Shown here piece by piece: positions 18,401-26,930 of a DNA stretch of 64,000 nucleotides. This DNA comes from Parabacteroides acidifaciens (GTDB lineage: Bacteria; Bacteroidota; Bacteroidia; Bacteroidales; Tannerellaceae), in NCBI RefSeq assembly GCF_003363715.1, contig NZ_QREV01000009.1, positions 1 to 64,000 of the forward strand, read 5' to 3'. A program made the translations under genes and the position numbers. Below the pieces are notes generated by a model that was not told where the DNA came from, ran no database searches, and saw only the letters and a list, made by a program, of their open reading frames with translations. The first letter of the stretch is position 1; the number at the start of each line of letters is the position of its first letter.

Positions 18401-20992
18401 GGTGTAGGTGTAGTTCGTTCCGGTGTTCAACTGTTCCTTATCCTGCTGGGGCGACTGGATGCCGGCGTAGCGCGTGTAGGGGGAATAGAGCGCCCGGTCG
18501 GCATCGATGCTGAAATCACCGGATTCTTCATAGACGCGGGTCACGAAGTTGGCGAGCAGCATGCCGGGGGCCGAGGCGCCGATCTCGAAACGGGCGGTGA
18601 CGGTGGCGTTGCCTGTCGCGTCGGTCACGCCGGAGATGAGCTTGCTTTCTTCGCTGTTAAAGACTTTCGAGGGATCGTCGAACGTGAAGTTCTTATAGCC
18701 TAAGAAGGTTGTCGGGGTCGAGATAAAAGTACCCTGGATGTCGTATTTGAGGTTGCGGGCGGTCGCGCCTTGCAGCCATTCGACGTGCATGGCGGCATCG
18801 AAGGGTTTGCCGCGGAGCAAATTTTTTTTGGGCATCGCGAGGGAGATCTTCAGGCGGTTCGGCTTGATCGTCTCGATACGGAGGCGCTTGCTGAAGGTGA
18901 CGCCGCCGACGCTCACGTTGACGTTCCAGGCGCCTGTCGGGGCATCGGCCTCGGTCGGCATGTCGAAGGCGTAGAGGCCGGAGACTCCCTTCGTCTGTGT
19001 CTGCCGGAGGTAGAGCTGGCCGAGGGGGTTATAGAGTTCCATGATAACGGGATGATTGGCGGGAAGCTTCCGGGTGCGGTCGTTCAGCATAAAGCCGAGG
19101 TGGAGCGTGTCACCCGGACGCCAGACGCCGCGGTCGCCGTAGATGAATCCTTTGATGCCTTTCTGGACGACTTCACCGGAGACGTCGAACGAACTTAACG
19201 AGAGCGCCGAGCCGCCGTCCACGCGGAGGTACGAGCGTTGTGCGCCGAGCGAGGCGACAAGGTAGAAGGGTTTGCCTGCCATGAGGGGCAGGACGACTTG
19301 TCCTTTGTCGTCCGTCGTGCCTCGGGCAAGCTCCTGGTGCTGGTAGTTGCAGGCGGTGACTTTCACGCCGCGTTCGGGATGGGTGCTGAGGAGGTTGTGG
19401 ACGAGGACGGTCATCGTGTTGTCTTCGCCGCTCATCGCCATGAGGCCGAGGTTGGTGGCGAGGACGTTCTTTCCGGTCGTCGTGTTGGAATAGTAGCTCT
19501 TCGAGCAGGGATTGTTGCGCTCCGAGTAGTTATAGTCGGACCAGTTGAAGTCGCCGTTGTAATAGTAGTAGCCGCCTTCGTCGAAACGGCTGCTTTCTTC
19601 CTTGAATTTGATTTCGTCTTCAGCAAGAATCTGCTCTTTGCTTGCCTTCACGAGGTCCGGACAGGGATAGGCGGAGAGATCGCGGTTGAACGACAGCTCA
19701 ATGCGGTAGATGGCACCCGGCTCGGGGTCGATCAGCGATTTCAGGTCGATGGCGTAGGTGTTCCATTCGGTGAGGTCGTGTGTCGGATCGTCGTCGAGGA
19801 AGATCGTTTTACGGGCGACGAGGCGGCCGACACGCATGAGGTCGCCTGTACCGTCGAGGTTGTTCACCTGGAGGAACTGCCCGATGTTTTGTTCGAGTAT
19901 CTTGATGACGCGCACGACCACGCCGCGGAGGTAGACGGCCTGGAAGGGCACGCTGAGCTGCGTGGACTGGGGGATGATCACGCCGTCGCCGATAAAGCGG
20001 ACGTCGGGCAAGGTCTGGTTGACTTCGACCTGGCGGACGATGCTTTCGCCGAGGGTCAGGCCGTTCTTGCTGCGTATGTTTTTATTCAGGTGGACGTTCA
20101 GTGCGCCTTTGGTGCCGGCGTCGGGATAGAGGCGGAGTTTATTGCCGTCTACGTTGACGGCGTCCGACTTGTTTTTGTCGATCCAGGCGAGTCCTTGCAT
20201 ATTCTGGGTGGCGTCGAGGAGTTTCGTGAAGGTGACTTCGATGTAGCGTTCGGGGTCCGAGACATATTGCACGTCATAGACGCCGAAATCGTTCATCGCG
20301 GGGATATCGACCGACAGGAGTTCTTCTTCGGGCACTTTCAGCTTGTTCGGTGCGACGGAGAGTGTGAAGGTGCGTGCTCCCTCCGCCCCTGCCTGGAGGT
20401 TGGCGATGGAAAGCTGGTGTTTCTTCCCGTCGGGGCTATGCTCCCAGACGGCATCGGCTTTCTCCGAGAAGCGGACGAGCGGCTCTACGACGTCGGGCGC
20501 TTCCTTGTCGGGGGTGAAAAGGGTGCAGACGAGGTCGTAGCCGTTCTCATTCTTCTCACTGATATCGATGGATTGGAGGTTACCGCGCAGGGCGAGTGGC
20601 AGGGTGGCGAAGTTGAAGGTGAAATGTTCGTCTTTGCCTTCGGTGTCGAACCATTCGGAGAGGTCGGCGCTGACTTCGTAGCGGGTGTCGCGCTCGAATC
20701 CTTTGGCGGGCTTGAAGACAATCGTCCGGTTGTTCTCGAAGGTCAGTTCGCCGGCTGTCTCGGGCTTGATGCGGATTAGCTTGCGAAGGTGGTCCGGCTT
20801 GATGCGGTCGGCGGGTATCGTCTGATTGAAGATCAGGTAGACAGGCGTGTACCTGGAGATTGTTCCGGAGGTGAAGGCCTCCACATACGGGCTGAAAGGC
20901 AGCTCCTCGCCTTCCTCGCTTCGCGTTTCCTTACATCCGCTGACTAAGATTAAAAGGCAGCAGGCATAAACATAATACAGATACTTTGCCAT
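15458..20992 (-). CDS. Bacterial alpha-2-macroglobulin lipoprotein
   Basis: The 1844-residue protein has a lipoprotein signal ending LILVSGCKE (Cys near residue 20). It then has a run of beta-rich macroglobulin domains with the family's REDRGVWRPGDTL-like segment (here YGDRGVWRPGDTL near 620). The bait-region and central A2M domain follows (FRMPNYNGRVRMMVVA near 1210). The thioester motif is YPHGCVEQ, with Cys at about residue 1394, followed by the alpha-alpha barrel domain. Such proteins trap proteases in the periplasm or at the outer membrane; the partner penicillin-binding protein PbpC is not adjacent. The gene is clearly GC-richer than those around 24-38 kb. Confidence 0.93.
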   Translation of the reverse strand: MAKYLYYVYACCLLILVSGCKETRSEEGEELPFSPYVEAFTSGTISRYTPVYLIFNQTIPADRIKPDHLRKLIRIKPETAGELTFENNRTIVFKPAKGFERDTRYEVSADLSEWFDTEGKDEHFTFNFATLPLALRGNLQSIDISEKNENGYDLVCTLFTPDKEAPDVVEPLVRFSEKADAVWEHSPDGKKHQLSIANLQAGAEGARTFTLSVAPNKLKVPEEELLSVDIPAMNDFGVYDVQYVSDPERYIEVTFTKLLDATQNMQGLAWIDKNKSDAVNVDGNKLRLYPDAGTKGALNVHLNKNIRSKNGLTLGESIVRQVEVNQTLPDVRFIGDGVIIPQSTQLSVPFQAVYLRGVVVRVIKILEQNIGQFLQVNNLDGTGDLMRVGRLVARKTIFLDDDPTHDLTEWNTYAIDLKSLIDPEPGAIYRIELSFNRDLSAYPCPDLVKASKEQILAEDEIKFKEESSRFDEGGYYYYNGDFNWSDYNYSERNNPCSKSYYSNTTTGKNVLATNLGLMAMSGEDNTMTVLVHNLLSTHPERGVKVTACNYQHQELARGTTDDKGQVVLPLMAGKPFYLVASLGAQRSYLRVDGGSALSLSSFDVSGEVVQKGIKGFIYGDRGVWRPGDTLHLGFMLNDRTRKLPANHPVIMELYNPLGQLYLRQTQTKGVSGLYAFDMPTEADAPTGAWNVNVSVGGVTFSKRLRIETIKPNRLKISLAMPKKNLLRGKPFDAAMHVEWLQGATARNLKYDIQGTFISTPTTFLGYKNFTFDDPSKVFNSEESKLISGVTDATGNATVTARFEIGASAPGMLLANFVTRVYEESGDFSIDADRALYSPYTRYAGIQSPQQDKEQLNTGTNYTYTVASVDYTGQAAVNTELEVKVYKVYWYWWWSSDNSQLANYVSDSYNKPVKTFTLRTGADGTANFRLSFADNEWGTYFISVKDSESKHSTGVMSYFDWPYGEGRRDADGSSSATMLSFKTDKETYAPGEKMTVTFPSVKGSRAIVSIENGTRLLSVSEHDCTEGQTTLRLAVTAEMQPNAYIYITLLQPHGVTKNDLPIRMYGVVPFTVTSPESHLAPIIRTADEIKPESSYSVTVSEKNGRPMAYTLAIVDEGLLDLTRFRTPDPWQAFNAREALGVSTWDLYNYVVGAYGGRIEQLFSIGGDDALNKGPKAIVNRFKPVVRFAGPFALGKGEKRQHTFRMPNYNGRVRMMVVAGDGEAYGNAEKSVMVRKPVMLLGTLPRVIGVGEEMAVPATVFATEKGVGDVRVTISCSGNMEVVGEAARTLNFTETGDKLAQFRIRVKDRPGAGRVTITATGKGEKSVYETDLEIRSVRRPQVKVTPVTLEAGKSWKGTITMPGVTGTNSLTLEMSDVQPVNLSARLGYLLGYPHGCVEQITSKGFPQLYLNEFTALTADEKQSVENAVKEVIRRLRSYQTVDGAFSYWPGGTSSNAWGTVYATHFLTEAAARGYLVPDAMRRSVVGNLVRTARGWKPVTSYYERSEEMTQAYRLYVLALAGSAEVGAMNRLKESKTLQPMSRWLLASAYALVGRADVARELTAKTTELTTAYTEYDQTFGSDLRDRSIRLMTLCLLDESAPAARLADEISKTLASDDWLSTQETAFSLIALSGYMKRYKTAASMDFSYTSAGKTEDVSTTKNVWTKPLLDKASTSAPLEIRNTGKSTLFARLITEGIPAEGREEAYANGLSLAVSYTDQAGNPVDASALPQGTNFVAVVTVRNPSSHGVNNLVLTEVFPAGWEILNTRFLSEDATDAKTPGINYQDIRDDRAYSYIDHLPAGRQVTVKINLCAVYPGRFYLPPVYIEAMYDHLMRANTEGKMVTVE

Positions 20993-21114
20993 ATTTCCTG
21001 AATTTTAACGGTTACACAGTTGACAAACAGTTTTTTTGCGAATATAAGTATTTTATATGAAGATTATCCGGTCATTTATTACCAAATGGTAATTTTTCAT
21101 CCGCTATAAAAGGC

Positions 21115-21122
21115 TACTTTTG
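21115..21122 (+). promoter_or_regulatory. -7 box upstream of the MATE transporter gene
   Basis: TACTTTTG matches TAnnTTTG and lies 26 bases before the MATE start codon, in the divergent spacer with the alpha-2-macroglobulin gene. Confidence 0.5.
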
Positions 21123-21148
21123 CCTCCCGGTATAAAAAAGAGAGAAGT

Positions 21149-22510
21149 ATGCAGAGGGATCGCATTGATTTTGGCAGTATGGATATTCCGGTGTTGTTCC
21201 GGAAAATCTTTTTCCCGACTTTGTTAGGAATGGTTTGCATGGCGTGTATCACCATTGCGGATGGTATATTCGTCGGGCGCGGTGTCGGCAGCGATGCGTT
21301 GGCGGCGGTAAACATCGTCGCGCCGCTTTTTATGGTGACGACGGGGGTCGGGCTGCTTTTTGGCGTCGGCGCGTCGGTCGTGGCGTCGGTGCATCTATCG
21401 CAGGGAAGGGTGAAGGCGGCTAATATCAATATTACGCAGGCGCTCTTGGTGTCGCTTTTGTTGATGGCGATGTCGATGACGCTAATTTTTATCTTTAATA
21501 AGCAGACAGCTTATCTGTTAGGCAGTTCCGGGCAGTTGCTTCCGCTTGTGTTAGAGTATATGGACTGGATCGTGCCGTTTTTTATCTTTAGCATGTTAGC
21601 GAATATCGGGATGTTTATCATCCGGCTGGATGGCTCGCCGAAGTTCGCGATGTTGTGCAATGTCGTTCCGGCACTGTTGAATGTGGTGCTCGATTATGTG
21701 TTCGTCTTTCCGATGCAGATGGGGCTGATGGGGGCGGCGTTGGCGACTGCGTTGGCACAGGTGGCCGGGGGTGTGATGGTGTTGGGCTATCTTTTGGGAT
21801 ACTCTAAGACGCTGCGTCTGTATAAGCTCAAAATGAGTATCAAAAGTTTGCTGCTGACTTGCCGGAACACGGGCTATATGGTCCGCTTGGGGGCTTCGGC
21901 GATGTTGGGCGAGTTGGCGATCGCCTGCATGATGCTGGTGGGGAACTATGCGTTCATCCGCGTGCTTCATGAAGACGGGGTGGCAGCCTATAGTGTGGCG
22001 TGCTACTGCCTGCCGATCGTCTTTATGATCGCTAATGCGATTGCGCAGTCGGCACAGCCGATCATCAGCTACAACTATGGGACCGGCGATGCGGCGCGGG
22101 TGCACACGACCTTCCGGCTGTCGTTGAAGACGGCTTTCGTGTCGGGGCTATTAGCGTTTGCGGTGATGTATGTTTTATGTCCGTATATCGTGGCGATGTT
22201 TCTGGAGCCTGGTTGCAGGGCGTATGAGATTGCGACGGGGGGAATCCCCTACTTTGCGGCGGGGTTCGTCTGCTTTGCCCTGAACATCGTCTGGATCGGG
22301 TATTACCAGAGTATCGAACTGGCACGCAAGGCGATGTTCTTTATGACCTTGCGGGGGATTGTCGGGATGACGGCGTGCTTCCTGATCCTCCCTCCCCTGT
22401 TGGGTGAAAAGGGGTTGTGGCTGGCTGTTCCCTGCGCCGAACTGCTCATCTTTATCCTGTTGACGGCGGATTACCAGTTGCGGCACAAGGTACGGCATGC
22501 GGTGCGGTAG
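21149..22510 (+). CDS. MATE family efflux transporter
   Basis: The 453-residue protein has 12 predicted membrane helices in two halves. The MATE N-half signature is visible as PTLLGMVCMACITIADGIFVGRGVGSDALAAVNI at about 15-48. IISYNYGTGD near 305 is the equivalent C-half element. It exports cationic compounds in exchange for Na+ or H+. The gene is divergent from the alpha-2-macroglobulin gene and shares its high GC. Its stop is three bases from the stop of the convergent aldo/keto reductase. Confidence 0.92.
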   Translation: MQRDRIDFGSMDIPVLFRKIFFPTLLGMVCMACITIADGIFVGRGVGSDALAAVNIVAPLFMVTTGVGLLFGVGASVVASVHLSQGRVKAANINITQALLVSLLLMAMSMTLIFIFNKQTAYLLGSSGQLLPLVLEYMDWIVPFFIFSMLANIGMFIIRLDGSPKFAMLCNVVPALLNVVLDYVFVFPMQMGLMGAALATALAQVAGGVMVLGYLLGYSKTLRLYKLKMSIKSLLLTCRNTGYMVRLGASAMLGELAIACMMLVGNYAFIRVLHEDGVAAYSVACYCLPIVFMIANAIAQSAQPIISYNYGTGDAARVHTTFRLSLKTAFVSGLLAFAVMYVLCPYIVAMFLEPGCRAYEIATGGIPYFAAGFVCFALNIVWIGYYQSIELARKAMFFMTLRGIVGMTACFLILPPLLGEKGLWLAVPCAELLIFILLTADYQLRHKVRHAVR

Positions 22511-22513
22511 GCT

Positions 22514-23401
22514 CTATCGCTTGGCAAGACGCATCACCCGTTCGATGGCGTCATCCATCTGGGCGATGGATTCCATGCCGAGGGTCATGCAGTGGAGATT
22601 GCTTTCGGTGATGGCATAACGGAGGGATTGCTCGCGTTCGTCGTCGGCCACGTGCTGTCCTTCGCCGAAGATCTTCATGCCGATGATGCCCTTGCCCTTC
22701 TCGCGGGCACGGCCGAGGAGGCGGTTGACGTCGTCGCGGCTGCCGTCCATATGGCTTTCAAAGGGATTCAGGCGGGCGAGGATCACGTCACACCAGGGGT
22801 TGTTGACGGCTTCCACCATCGCGTCCCAATTATGGCAGGAGACGCCGACAGCTTTCACGATGCCGTCTGCTTTGGCTTGTGCGAAACCATCCATGTAGAA
22901 CTTGCGGGTTTCGCCCCAATTACCTTTTGTCATGCAGTGCATCAGGAGGATGTCGAAATATTCGGTGTTGGCTTCCTTGCGCATGCGGTCGAGGGTTTTG
23001 CGGACAGGTTCTATCTTATCCGAGCCTTCGTCGTAGGTCCACATCTTGCTCATGAGGGTGAGTTTCTCGCGGGGCAGGCCTTCGATGGCTTTTCCGACGA
23101 AGGGCTGGGAACCGTAGGTGTCGGCCATGTCGAAGAAACGGATGCCGCGTTCGTAACCGTGACGGGCCATCCGGGTGAAATGATCCTGTCCTGCCCGTGT
23201 CTGGTTGGATTGGAAGTTCCAGCCTTTCGTTCCGGTACCCATAGCGATACGGGAGACCTTCAATCCGGTTTTTCCTAACTTCACCTTGTCGACCGATACG
23301 TCTGAAGGCAGTGACATTTGAATGTTTGCTAACCCGGTATGGGATAGAGAAAGGCCCGCTACTCCGGCTACTCCTGTCTGAATAAATTTGCGTCTGTCCA
23401 T
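22514..23401 (-). CDS. Aldo/keto reductase, Tat-type leader
   Basis: The N-terminus MDRRKFIQTGVAGVAGLSL is a twin-arginine-like leader. The next about 265 residues form an AKR barrel, with the catalytic Asp-Tyr arrangement in FFDMADTYGSQ near residue 110. Lys lies in LTLMSKMW and a His equivalent in LLMHCMTKG. It probably reduces or oxidises a carbonyl substrate in the envelope; the substrate is unknown. It follows the nhaA gene by one base on the same strand, so it may be cotranscribed with it. Confidence 0.87.
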   Translation of the reverse strand: MDRRKFIQTGVAGVAGLSLSHTGLANIQMSLPSDVSVDKVKLGKTGLKVSRIAMGTGTKGWNFQSNQTRAGQDHFTRMARHGYERGIRFFDMADTYGSQPFVGKAIEGLPREKLTLMSKMWTYDEGSDKIEPVRKTLDRMRKEANTEYFDILLMHCMTKGNWGETRKFYMDGFAQAKADGIVKAVGVSCHNWDAMVEAVNNPWCDVILARLNPFESHMDGSRDDVNRLLGRAREKGKGIIGMKIFGEGQHVADDEREQSLRYAITESNLHCMTLGMESIAQMDDAIERVMRLAKR

Positions 23402-23402
23402 C

Positions 23403-24752
23403 TTATGCTGTTTTAGGTAATACTTTCTTTAAGATCAAATAGCCGCACAAACCGGAAATAAACGAGCCGGCGAATACGCCTAACTTCGCCTGGTTCAACA
23501 AATCATCCCCCATACCGGGCATCCCGGCAAAAGAGAGGTTTGCGATAAAGAGGGCGACCGTAAAGCCGATGCCTCCCAGCATCGACACGCCGAACAACTT
23601 CGATTTACTGGCTCCTGCCGGCATAGCCGCAAAACCCAACCGGATGAAGAGGTAGGTAAACAGGAATATTCCCAACGATTTTCCGAGAAACAGGCCGAGG
23701 AATACGGCCAACGGTACGCCGGGAAGAGATGATATCTGTATGTCGCCAAAGGTTACGCCTGCATTGACAAATGCAAAGAGCGGCAAGATCAGGTAATTGA
23801 CAAGCGGATGCAGTTTGTCGGCAATGCTTTGGAGCGGACTGATCGTCTTGTCGGCCAACGAATGGATATTATTGAGTACCTGGATCTGCGTGGGTGAAAG
23901 GACTTCGGCTTTCCTGGAATGGCGCACTTCCGTATAATCGAGCATACTCAGATAGCCGGTCATCTCGTCGGTAAAAGCGTCCAGTTTGACAACCGGGCGG
24001 GCGGGTACGGTAAACGCAACCAGTACGCCGGCAATCGTCGGATGGATACCGGATTCGAGGAACAGCATCCAGACAAAGAACCCGACTACATAATAAAAGA
24101 ACATATTATTCACCCGCATCTTCCCGCCGGCATACAGCAATGCCAACAAAGCGAGAGAGATCAGAAGCGGCTCGAAAGCGATGTCACCGCTATAAAACAG
24201 GGCGATAATAATAATGCCGCCGACATCGTCCACCACAGCCAAGGCGGTCAGGAAGATACGCATACTGAGCGGAACCCGTTTACCTAACAAACCCAGGACG
24301 GCAAGCGCAAACGCGATATCGGTCGCCATCGGAATAGCGACTCCCCTCACCTCCGGAGCCGAATGACATACGATAAAATAGAAAACGACCGGGACGATCA
24401 TTCCGCCACAAGCGGCGATAATAGGTAATAAGGCTTTCCGCATCGAACTCAGCTCGCCAATCAGGATTTCCTGCTTGATTTCCAAACCGATCACAAAGAA
24501 GAAGACAGCCATCAGGGCGTCATTGACGAATGCCAGCATAGGCATCGGTTCGCCGTGGTGCATGAATGGAGTAAAATGCCCGATCTTCAAATCGATCGGA
24601 TGCGACAGGATATGATGATAGGATTCTGCCCAAGGAGAATTGGCGAATATCATGGCAAGGATCGTAGCCATGAATAACAAAACACTCGCGTTCGCTTTTT
24701 GCGTGGCAAAGCGACGCAAAGGTTTAAGGATAACGTTAATGGTTCTGTCCAT
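23403..24752 (-). CDS. nhaA: Na+/H+ antiporter NhaA
   Basis: The 449-residue protein has about 12 membrane helices. The ion-binding elements of NhaA are present: ATDIAFAL near residue 145 (transport Asp) and ALAVVDDVGGI near 175 (paired Asp). IGLEIKQE near 95 is also typical. It exchanges cytoplasmic Na+ for protons. A hairpin at 24774-24797 sits in its leader. A second antiporter gene of another family precedes it on the same strand. Confidence 0.95.
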   Translation of the reverse strand: MDRTINVILKPLRRFATQKANASVLLFMATILAMIFANSPWAESYHHILSHPIDLKIGHFTPFMHHGEPMPMLAFVNDALMAVFFFVIGLEIKQEILIGELSSMRKALLPIIAACGGMIVPVVFYFIVCHSAPEVRGVAIPMATDIAFALAVLGLLGKRVPLSMRIFLTALAVVDDVGGIIIIALFYSGDIAFEPLLISLALLALLYAGGKMRVNNMFFYYVVGFFVWMLFLESGIHPTIAGVLVAFTVPARPVVKLDAFTDEMTGYLSMLDYTEVRHSRKAEVLSPTQIQVLNNIHSLADKTISPLQSIADKLHPLVNYLILPLFAFVNAGVTFGDIQISSLPGVPLAVFLGLFLGKSLGIFLFTYLFIRLGFAAMPAGASKSKLFGVSMLGGIGFTVALFIANLSFAGMPGMGDDLLNQAKLGVFAGSFISGLCGYLILKKVLPKTA

Positions 24753-24773
24753 ACTGGTATTTTATATTTTATG

Positions 24774-24797
24774 GGAAGCGGCTTGCTGTCCGCTTCC
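24774..24797. other. Hairpin between two antiporter genes
   Basis: An 8-bp perfect stem (GGAAGCGG/CCGCTTCC) has an 8-nt loop and lies in the 72-base gap between the two antiporter genes. T's follow it only on the plus strand, where no gene ends, so its role as a terminator for the minus-strand gene is uncertain. Confidence 0.4.
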
Positions 24798-24824
24798 ACC
24801 AAGTTTTTTCCTAACAATAAATTC

Positions 24825-26018
24825 TTACTTGCCGGCTTTTTCCAGCTCGTATGCACTGCGGGTCAATTTCTCTACCCACACGACAAATATACCAGTTAAA
24901 ATTAAATTAAACACTATGGTAAGCACAGAAATCATCAAAGCGGGCCCTCCCAAATTGTAGCCAAGTGCGATAAAGATAATGCCGGCTCCCACCTCTCCGC
25001 GCGTGAACATACCGATCGACAAGGCCAGACGCTCGCGCTTCCGTCTCTCCCGGTAAAAAAACAGGGGGAATAATTTTCCGATATTGGACAGGAACGAAAC
25101 GATCACGACATGCAGGATGATCACCGGCCATGACATCATCGGCTGGGCACCTGTTATCGTCGTCGCTTCAGCCGATTGCGCCGCGAAGTCGACACCGAAA
25201 AATACCGGCATGCTGACCCCGACCAGAAACATGAACAGGAAGGAGACGGCGGTCGCCACATTGTGCTCTATCTTCGTGTCGATATGCTTATGCCTCATCA
25301 CCATCCCTAAAACAAAGGCGGGTAATAACACTTCGATATGGATGCTCGCATCCTCTCCGTAGAGGTATTTAGAGGCCAGGTAAACCGCTTGCGTAATCCC
25401 GCAGGTGACAACGGCGTAGAAAAGAATGGCTTTCCAATCCTGCCGCATATTATAGCTTCCCATCTTTTTCCATCCGACAACCAGCAGCACCATGACAATC
25501 AGTATGATCACACCCAGTTGCCAGCGCAGTCCGACCATCATGATCTGCAAGGGGATCATCAGCAAGATCGTATCCAGGTCGTCGAAGATAGCCAATACCT
25601 GCACCTTCTTATATACCCAGGATGATTTCAGCCCCGCTGCCGCAAGCATCGTAAAGAGGATGCCTGCCGATGTCGGCGCCGCGAACCGGCTCAACAAAAG
25701 ATTTTCTTTCCATGCCTCCCCACTACTCCAGTAAATATCGGGCAACAGGACAAACATATAGTACAAAGCAACCAATATCCAGGGGAAAGCAGCTGTCGCC
25801 ATTGCAATAAAATAGTCTTCGGTGTAAGACCGCCAACGGCTTTTATCCATTTCAAACTCCCGCCCTACATTGATCATGATAAAGGCAAGACAAACATATA
25901 GCAACGTGTTGGAAACCGTCTTTACCGATAAATAACTCTCACCCACCATCGCGGGCAGGAATTGAGAAACAACCAATCCCAACATCAGGAAAAAAGAAAA
26001 CAAAAGAATCTTCTTCAT
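24825..26018 (-). CDS. Cation:proton antiporter (sodium/hydrogen exchanger family)
   Basis: The 397-residue protein has 11-12 predicted membrane helices and a family-type central helix with FDDLDTILLMIP near 150. RGEVGAGIIFIALGY near 350 resembles the conserved Arg/Glu-containing helix of CPA transporters. It differs in sequence from the adjacent NhaA. It probably exchanges Na+ or K+ for H+. Placement next to nhaA suggests a shared role in ion and pH balance. Confidence 0.83.
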   Translation of the reverse strand: MKKILLFSFFLMLGLVVSQFLPAMVGESYLSVKTVSNTLLYVCLAFIMINVGREFEMDKSRWRSYTEDYFIAMATAAFPWILVALYYMFVLLPDIYWSSGEAWKENLLLSRFAAPTSAGILFTMLAAAGLKSSWVYKKVQVLAIFDDLDTILLMIPLQIMMVGLRWQLGVIILIVMVLLVVGWKKMGSYNMRQDWKAILFYAVVTCGITQAVYLASKYLYGEDASIHIEVLLPAFVLGMVMRHKHIDTKIEHNVATAVSFLFMFLVGVSMPVFFGVDFAAQSAEATTITGAQPMMSWPVIILHVVIVSFLSNIGKLFPLFFYRERRKRERLALSIGMFTRGEVGAGIIFIALGYNLGGPALMISVLTIVFNLILTGIFVVWVEKLTRSAYELEKAGK

Positions 26019-26102
26019 TATTAATGAACTGTTTTTGTTTAGAATTATAGTAATACAACAATTAATTTAAAAAATCGGTTCTGGGATTTCATCAAATGAT
26101 AA

Positions 26103-26702
26103 TTAATCCTTCAGATAAGCACTTTCGACCTTGAGCAGGCGTGCTTTCAACCGTTCGGCATCCCCCTTCCGGATGCGGAGCGTCATTTCGCAATCCATAT
26201 CAAACTTTTGGGAAACGACCGCCGGATTATCTTCCTTGACAATGCGCATAATACCATTCAGATAAGGATATTCGAATGCAACGGTGATATCTTCATCAAC
26301 GGTACGTTCGTCTATCTCGGCAGCTGCTATTGCTTCAGCCGCTGCTGTCCGGTATGCGACTATCAGGCCGCTCGTTCCCAATTCGATTCCGCCGAAGTAG
26401 CGGATCACAACGATCAGGATGTCCGTCAACTCGTTCGAATTGATCTGTCCCAGGATCGGTTTGCCGGCTGTTGAAGACGGCTCCCCGTCGTCATTCGCAC
26501 GGAAGTTCAGGCGTTCGGGACCTAACATATAGGCCCAGCATACATGGCGGGCGTCGTAATATTGCTTACGGTATTTATCCAGTTGCTCCTTGACCTCTTC
26601 CACTGTACGCACAGGGATGGCATACGAGATAAAGCGGCTTCGCTTTTCCGTATAATATCCTTCCGCTACTTGTTTTATGGTTTTGTAACTGTCGTCCGCC
26701 AT
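26103..26702 (-). CDS. YigZ/IMPACT family protein
   Basis: The 199-residue protein has the UPF0029 N-terminal domain with EKRSRFISYAIPV and DARHVCWAYML. The family hallmark FRANDDGEPSSTAGKPIL follows near 70-88. The C-terminal about 65 residues fit the DUF1949 ferredoxin-like domain. These proteins may act in translation or RNA-related stress responses, but their biochemical role is not settled. It is the last gene of a minus-strand series after the 72-residue hypothetical gene. Confidence 0.9.
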   Translation of the reverse strand: MADDSYKTIKQVAEGYYTEKRSRFISYAIPVRTVEEVKEQLDKYRKQYYDARHVCWAYMLGPERLNFRANDDGEPSSTAGKPILGQINSNELTDILIVVIRYFGGIELGTSGLIVAYRTAAAEAIAAAEIDERTVDEDITVAFEYPYLNGIMRIVKEDNPAVVSQKFDMDCEMTLRIRKGDAERLKARLLKVESAYLKD

Positions 26703-26705
26703 TCT

Positions 26706-26924
26706 TTAATCAGGTACGTGTGTTTGTTGTTCCTCCCGGAAAGCCCGGAAGTCTTTCATTATCTCTTCGATCTCTTCTATAAAATACGGATCTTTTACAT
26801 GCCCCTTTACCTCTTCGTAATAGGTTTCAATAGCCTTCAATGCACATATATCCTGTCCACGCAGCAGAAAGTAAGGCTCCTCTTTCTCCACGCACTGTTT
26901 AATCATTTGAATCGGATTCTTCAT
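26706..26924 (-). CDS. Small conserved-looking hypothetical protein
   Basis: The 72-residue acidic helical protein (MKNPIQMIKQC start) has no membrane segment and no family I recognise. It starts 6 bases after the uvrA stop and ends 3 bases before yigZ starts, so it is translated from the same message. The tight spacing on both sides is the main support for its being real. Confidence 0.65.
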   Translation of the reverse strand: MKNPIQMIKQCVEKEEPYFLLRGQDICALKAIETYYEEVKGHVKDPYFIEEIEEIMKDFRAFREEQQTHVPD

Positions 26925-26930
26925 ATCTCT

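Noticed and set aside
19238-20779. 513-codon plus-strand open frame
   Set aside because: It lies entirely opposite the alpha-2-macroglobulin gene, whose domain order is clear. High GC3 of that gene leaves the opposite strand open. The product has no recognisable domain.
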